From: an uncultured Lachnospiraceae bacterium
GTDB taxonomy: Bacteria > Bacillota_A > Clostridia > Lachnospirales > Lachnospiraceae
Reading direction: 5' to 3'
NCBI GenBank assembly: GCA_947177885.1
Contig: CAMWWF010000079.1
Coordinates: 1-10,230, forward strand
DNA: 10,230 bases
Made by a program: the position numbers and the translations under genes. Under the pieces are notes generated by a model. That model searched no databases and was not told the origin of the DNA. It was given only the letters and a program-made list of their open reading frames with translations. This document shows positions 6,937-10,230 of the stretch, in pieces (the first letter of the stretch is position 1; each line of letters begins with the position of its first letter).

Positions 6937-7136
6937 TCCACCCTAGAGTGCTGTACCATTCATTTTCAGTCAAATGGCGCAGAATGAATTTTCAGCCTGC
7001 AAGACGGCTGAACGAGGCGATGCGGTGTCAATTAACCAAAGTAAATGTTGAGTGAGGTCACCAGAGGGCTAAAGCTCTTGGCAGATGGAAATTCAGGACT
7101 ATTAAAGACCCGATAAAGCGGGCAGGAGGAGTCACA
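6937..7136 (+). other. Structured leader upstream of the carrier protein gene
   Basis: This 200-base gap is unusually rich in inverted repeats. ATTCATT (6958-6964) pairs with AATGAAT (6983-6989). TTCAGCC (6991-6997) and GGCTGAA (7006-7012) give a perfect 7-bp stem. CCAGAG pairs with CTCTTGG (7061-7080, one bulge), and CCCG with CGGG (7109-7122), which sits directly before the AGGAGG site at 7124. I do not recognise a known riboswitch consensus. It could be a regulatory RNA, a processing region or a decayed sequence. Confidence 0.4.
7078..7105 (+). promoter_or_regulatory. Possible internal promoter for the carrier protein gene
   Basis: TTGGCA (7078-7083), 16 bases, then TATTAA (7100-7105) is a moderate match to a housekeeping promoter and would start about 25 bases before ATG 7137. 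The -10 matches consensus at only four of six positions and the spacer is one base short, so this is tentative. Confidence 0.3.
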
Positions 7137-7361
7137 ATGTTTGACCAATTAACAGACATTATCGTAAATTATGTGGAAGTCAGGAAAGAAGATATTAAAC
7201 CGGAGTCCCGTTTTATGGAGGATCTGGGATTTACTTCATTTGACTTCATGAGCATGCTGGGGGAGGTCGAGGAGACGCTGGATGTGGAGATCGACCAGGA
7301 GAAGGCAGCCAATATCCGCACCGTGCAGGAGGCGGCGGACTATCTTTCAAGCCTGTCCTGA
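7137..7361 (+). CDS. Acyl/peptidyl carrier protein
   Basis: This free-standing carrier protein of 74 residues has the four-helix phosphopantetheine-binding fold. It is strongly acidic. The attachment motif is LGFTSFDFMSM (30-40), so Ser34 should carry the 4'-phosphopantetheine arm. The usual D-S-L is T-S-F here, which sets it apart from the housekeeping fatty-acid carrier AcpP and fits a specialised pathway, as in DltC or NRPS-type carriers. The helix II-IV part, VEETLDVEIDQEKAANIRTVQEAADYL, is typical. AGGAGG (7124-7129) lies seven bases before ATG. It sits between the condensation-like acyltransferase and the adenylate-forming ligase, so it probably shuttles the acyl group from ligase to acyltransferase. 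No phosphopantetheinyl transferase is in the window, so activation must come from elsewhere. Which acid it carries is unknown. Confidence 0.93.
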   Translation: MFDQLTDIIVNYVEVRKEDIKPESRFMEDLGFTSFDFMSMLGEVEETLDVEIDQEKAANIRTVQEAADYLSSLS

Positions 7362-7440
7362 TCCCGGACAGAGGTTGCCGGCGAAGGATGGGAAAAGTGG
7401 CGAAAACGCCTGTCACGCTAAGCTTTGTGTCTGCCGTGCA

Positions 7441-7478
7441 GCGGAAAGCAGAGACGTGCAAGGGCGGCGTCTTTCCGC
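7441..7478 (+). other. Long bulged hairpin in the carrier protein-ligase gap
   Basis: GCGGAA (7441-7446) plus AGACG (7452-7456) pair with CGTCTTTCCGC (7468-7478), an 11-bp stem with a 5-base bulge and an 11-base loop. No T-run follows, so it is not a standard terminator. A smaller GGCG-AAAA-CGCC hairpin lies at 7399-7410. Both lie in the 262-base gap before the ligase gene. Confidence 0.5.
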
Positions 7479-7550
7479 AGAAGGTGTCGGATTCTATTGT
7501 CATGCATATTGAGATCAGTGCCCGTCAGAGGCGGACATAGGGATGTAAGT

Positions 7551-7572
7551 TTGAACGGTTATTGAACGGTAT
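7551..7572. repeat. Tandem 11-bp repeat upstream of the ligase gene
   Basis: TTGAACGGTTA (7551-7561) is followed directly by TTGAACGGTAT (7562-7572). An 11-base period puts both copies on the same face of the helix, as in sites for direct-repeat-binding regulators. No promoter is clear beside it. Confidence 0.5.
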
Positions 7573-7576
7573 GTGC

Positions 7577-7602
7577 AAGAGGGTGTGTAAACACCCTTCT
7601 TT
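7577..7602 (+). terminator. Hairpin just before the ligase ribosome site, possible attenuator
   Basis: AGGGTGT-GTAA-ACACCCT (7580-7597) is a perfect 7-bp stem with a tetraloop, extendable by AAG/CTT across a one-base bulge. It is followed by TTCTTTG, a poor T-tract. It lies 15 bases before the GGGGGG ribosome site (7613-7618), so it could be a weak terminator, an attenuator or an mRNA-stabilising stem. Confidence 0.4.
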
Positions 7603-7623
7603 GAAGCGCACAGGGGGGTAAAC

Positions 7624-9207
7624 ATGAATGAATTAAGGAGTACCATATATGAACTGCTGGCAGAGGCGGAGAAAGCCTACGGTCCGCAGGATGCGGTCAG
7701 ATATAAAGTAAAGAGAGCCGGTGAAGGCGGTAAAAGGGAGACGAAGGAAGAGGCAAAGACCTACACGCAACTCAGAAAGGACAGCGAGCGGTTTGCGTCA
7801 GTGCTGGCGGGTCTTGGGGAGAAAGGAAAGCATATCGCCATTATAGGAGCCACTTCCTATTCATGGATCGTATCATATTATGGCACTGTCAGCAGCGGCA
7901 GCGTGGCGGTTCCGCTGGATGCCAATCTTCCGGGGGAGGATCTGTGCGAGCTCATAGACAGAGCTGATGTGACCACCCTTGTGTATGACGAGACCAAGAC
8001 GGAGGTGGCGCGGAGAGCGGTGGAACAGTGCGCGGGATTAAAGAATCTCATTGCCATGCAGCCTGCCGACACGAAATCTGCTGCTGCGCAGTCGGCCCCG
8101 GAGCAGGCGGAATCCCCGGTTCCCAATGCGCTTTCCATGTGGGAGCTGATCCACAGGACGGAACCGGATACAGGCTGTGACCCGAAACCGGAGGATCTGG
8201 CCACCATTATGTTCACCTCAGGAACCACCGGAAAGAGCAAGGGAGTCATGCTGACTCACAGAAATCTTGCGGAGAACGCTACCGCCCTGGATATGGGATA
8301 TGAGCCGGGGATGGTGGTCATGAGTGTACTTCCCATCCATCATGCGTACTGCCTGAGCATGGACATTTTAAAGGGTACTTCCATAGGAGCGATCATCTGC
8401 ATCAATGATTCCCTTCTGAGAGTGGCCCAGAATATCAAGCTCTTTGAGCCCAATATGATCCTGATGGTGCCCCTTATGGTGGAAACTCTGGCGAAAAAGC
8501 TGGAGGAGGCAGCGCTGATCCCTGCACCCATCATCAAGGCGAAGGTGTTTGGAAAGCAGTTCCACACCATCTGCAGCGGCGGCGCATACTTAAATCCCAA
8601 ATACATTGACCTGTTCCGGAAGTATGGCATTACCATTTTGCAGGGGTACGGTATGACCGAGTGCGCCCCTGTCATCAGTACCAACAGCAATGACGCCATG
8701 AAGACCGGTTCGGTGGGTAAATGCATGCCCAACTGTGAGGCCAGGACCGTGGAGGAAGAGATCTGGGTGAAGGGTTCCAGCGTCATGCAGGGATATTATA
8801 AGATGCCCGATGAGACGGCGCAGACCCTTGAGGACGGCTGGCTGAAGACGGGCGATCTGGGATATGTGGATGAGGAGGGCTTCCTGTTCCTCACCGGGCG
8901 GAAGAAAAATCTGATCATCACACCCAACGGTGAGAATGTATCCCCGGAGGAGATCGAGAATAAGCTTGGAGAGGAGCGGCTGATCCAGGAGGTAGTGGTG
9001 CGGGACAGCGAGGGCGTCATCGAGGCGGAAATATTCCCTGATCTTGAGTATGCGGCAAAGAAAAAGATAAAGGATATCCCCTCACGGCTTCAGAAGATCA
9101 TTGACGGGTATAACTCTGCGGCGCCGCTCTATAAGCGCATATTTAAGCTGAAAGTGCGTGATGTGGAATTCGAGAAGAATACCACGAAGAAGATCAAGAG
9201 ATTTTAG
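7624..9207 (+). CDS. Acyl-CoA synthetase-like adenylate-forming ligase
   Basis: This 527-residue ANL-superfamily enzyme activates a carboxylic acid with ATP to acyl-AMP and transfers it to CoA or a phosphopantetheine carrier. The motifs are complete: P-loop MFTSGTTGKSKGV at 196-208, GYGMTECAP at 341-349, GWLKTGDLGYVDEEG at 405-419, hinge GRKKNLIITPNGENVSPEEIE at 425-445, and the C-terminal lysine motif NTTKKIKR (519-526, probably Lys523). It looks more like long-chain fatty acyl ligases than amino-acid adenylation domains; I do not see an Asp235-type amino-acid pocket. An Ala/Ser/Pro-rich loop occupies about 148-168. GGGGGG sits five bases before ATG 7624. It follows the carrier gene by 262 bases, suggesting that the carrier, rather than CoA, may be its acceptor; this is inference. 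An ordinary fatty-acid salvage enzyme is the main alternative. Confidence 0.92.
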   Translation: MNELRSTIYELLAEAEKAYGPQDAVRYKVKRAGEGGKRETKEEAKTYTQLRKDSERFASVLAGLGEKGKHIAIIGATSYSWIVSYYGTVSSGSVAVPLDANLPGEDLCELIDRADVTTLVYDETKTEVARRAVEQCAGLKNLIAMQPADTKSAAAQSAPEQAESPVPNALSMWELIHRTEPDTGCDPKPEDLATIMFTSGTTGKSKGVMLTHRNLAENATALDMGYEPGMVVMSVLPIHHAYCLSMDILKGTSIGAIICINDSLLRVAQNIKLFEPNMILMVPLMVETLAKKLEEAALIPAPIIKAKVFGKQFHTICSGGAYLNPKYIDLFRKYGITILQGYGMTECAPVISTNSNDAMKTGSVGKCMPNCEARTVEEEIWVKGSSVMQGYYKMPDETAQTLEDGWLKTGDLGYVDEEGFLFLTGRKKNLIITPNGENVSPEEIENKLGEERLIQEVVVRDSEGVIEAEIFPDLEYAAKKKIKDIPSRLQKIIDGYNSAAPLYKRIFKLKVRDVEFEKNTTKKIKRF

Positions 9208-9259
9208 AGCGTGTCTGACAAATCATTCCTTCAGGCACCATGGTGTGTGTGATCGGGCT

Positions 9260-9277
9260 GCCTGCCGCAGGCTTTTT
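9260..9277 (+). terminator. Rho-independent terminator after the ligase gene
   Basis: GCCTG-CCG-CAGGC (9260-9272) is followed at once by TTTTT (9273-9277). It lies 52 bases after the ligase stop codon and separates the acyl-transfer genes from glgC. A separate perfect palindrome, CACCATGGTG, lies at 9236-9245. Confidence 0.75.
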
Positions 9278-9350
9278 CAGAAAGTCGGAAGGTTTATAAA
9301 AATGTGTCAGTTTTTTTGAAAGGATTTCCTATACACATAATGGTATTTTA

Positions 9351-9359
9351 TGGTATAAT
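9351..9359 (+). promoter_or_regulatory. Promoter of glgC
   Basis: TGG followed by a consensus TATAAT (9354-9359) is a strong extended -10. The best -35 candidate, TATACA (9330-9335, 18-base spacer), matches four of six positions. The -10 lies within ATGG-TATAAT-CCAT, a small inverted repeat, and ATGGTATTTT just upstream nearly repeats it. Transcription should begin near 9366, shortly before the AGGAGG site. Confidence 0.7.
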
Positions 9360-9392
9360 CCATAGTAACAATATTTTTTAGGAGGGTATACT

Positions 9393-10230
9393 ATGGCAAA
9401 AGAAATGATAGCAATGCTTCTGGCCGGCGGACAGGGTTCCCGTCTGTACGCACTGACTGAGAAGCTTGCGAAGCCGGCAGTTCCGTTTGGCGGAAAATAT
9501 CGTATCATCGACTTTCCGCTTTCAAACTGTGTCAATTCGGGGATTGACACGGTGGGCATCCTGACCCAGTACCAGCCTCTGGTGCTGAATGAGTATATTG
9601 GCAATGGACAGCCTTGGGATCTGGACCGTCTTTATGGGGGAGTACATGTTCTGCCGCCTTACCAGAAGGCCAGCGGTTCCGACTGGTACAAGGGAACTGC
9701 CAATGCGATCTATCAGAATATTTCCTTTATTGAAAGGTATGATCCGGAGTATGTCATCATCCTGTCTGGAGACCAGATCTGCAAGCAGGATTACAGCGAT
9801 TTTCTGAAATTCCACAAGGAGAAGAATGCGGAGTTTTCCGTGGCCGTGATGGAGGTTCCCTGGGAGGAGGCTTCCCGTTTCGGTCTGATGGTAGCGGACG
9901 AGGATGACAAGATCACGGAATTCCAGGAGAAGCCCAAGAATCCCAAGTCCAATCTGGCTTCCATGGGTATCTATATTTTCAATTGGGACATTTTGAGGAA
10001 ATATCTGGAGGAGGACGAGGCGGATACCAACTCCGAGAATGATTTCGGCAACAACATCATTCCCAACCTCCTGAAAGACAACCGCAGAATGTATGCGTAC
10101 CACTTTGACGGGTACTGGAAGGACGTGGGAACCATATCTTCCCTGTGGGAAGCAAATATGGAGATTCTGGATCCCGAGCACAGCGGCATCAACCTGTTTG
10201 ACGAAGACTGGAAGATCTACAGCCGCAACA
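9393..10230 (+). CDS. glgC: Glucose-1-phosphate adenylyltransferase (3' end off-window)
   Basis: This enzyme makes ADP-glucose from ATP and glucose 1-phosphate, the committed step of bacterial glycogen synthesis, in the cytosol. The frame is open from ATG 9393 to the right edge, 279 codons without a stop; the family is usually near 380-430 residues. Visible landmarks are the nucleotide-binding [16 protein letters not shown] (9-24), [19 protein letters not shown] (27-45), catalytic Asp127 in [10 protein letters not shown] (125-134), sugar-phosphate-binding Lys180 in FQEKP, SMGIYIF (190-196), DFGNNIIP (217-224) and GYWKDVGT (240-247). The usual GDHIYK reads GDQICK here, an uncommon change next to the catalytic Asp. 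AGGAGGG lies six bases before the ATG, behind a strong promoter. In Firmicutes glgC is often followed by glgD, which would lie off-window. Confidence 0.96.
   Translation, partial: MAKEMIAMLLAGGQGSRLYALTEKLAKPAVPFGGKYRIIDFPLSNCVNSGIDTVGILTQYQPLVLNEYIGNGQPWDLDRLYGGVHVLPPYQKASGSDWYKGTANAIYQNISFIERYDPEYVIILSGDQICKQDYSDFLKFHKEKNAEFSVAVMEVPWEEASRFGLMVADEDDKITEFQEKPKNPKSNLASMGIYIFNWDILRKYLEEDEADTNSENDFGNNIIPNLLKDNRRMYAYHFDGYWKDVGTISSLWEANMEILDPEHSGINLFDEDWKIYSRN

Noticed and set aside
7282..7512. Open frame of 76 codons overlapping the carrier protein end
   Set aside because: Overlaps the carrier gene out of frame, has no ribosome site and no recognisable sequence.

Overview
The window looks like a chromosomal segment of a moderately GC-rich Clostridia, most likely a Lachnospiraceae-type gut Firmicute. 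The grounds are strong AGGAGG-type ribosome binding sites, TATAAT-like extended -10 promoters, the protein flavour of the SCP2, acyl carrier and GlgC proteins, and short AT-rich intergenic signals around genes of roughly 50% GC. The genus cannot be read from the sequence alone.

Layout, left to right. (1) Bases 1-2487 carry two ABC exporter half-transporters on the + strand: the last 200 residues of one that starts off-window, and a complete 543-residue membrane-plus-ATPase protein. They probably form, or belong to, an exporter whose cargo is not in view. (2) On the - strand at 2608-3240 lies a TetR/AcrR-type repressor gene, convergent with the transporter. (3) A gene-free stretch of about 620 bases (3241-3858) holds a diverged 45-bp duplication at the tetR promoter, a hairpin-rich patch, and a clear + strand promoter with two near-identical 17-bp palindromes, one over its -35 and one just past its start site. 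(4) On the + strand follow an SCP2 sterol/lipid-carrier protein, a membrane-anchored alpha/beta hydrolase, a stand-alone condensation-domain-like acyltransferase, an acyl carrier protein and an acyl-CoA synthetase-like adenylate-forming ligase (3859-9207), closed by an intrinsic terminator at 9260-9277. (5) glgC (ADP-glucose pyrophosphorylase) starts at 9393 under its own promoter and runs off the right edge.

The five genes of part 4 form a plausible acyl-transfer cassette. The ligase would activate a carboxylic acid as an acyl-adenylate, the carrier protein would hold it as a phosphopantetheine thioester, and the condensation-like enzyme would pass it to an unknown amine or alcohol acceptor. 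The hydrolase and SCP2 protein would handle or release the lipid product. The TetR protein is the obvious candidate to bind the paired palindromes and control the first part of the set. Product, substrate and even co-transcription are inference: the gaps before the last three genes (128, 200 and 262 bases) are long for one operon, and two of them hold inverted repeats that may be regulatory RNA structures. No complete mobile element, CRISPR array, tRNA or rRNA was seen.
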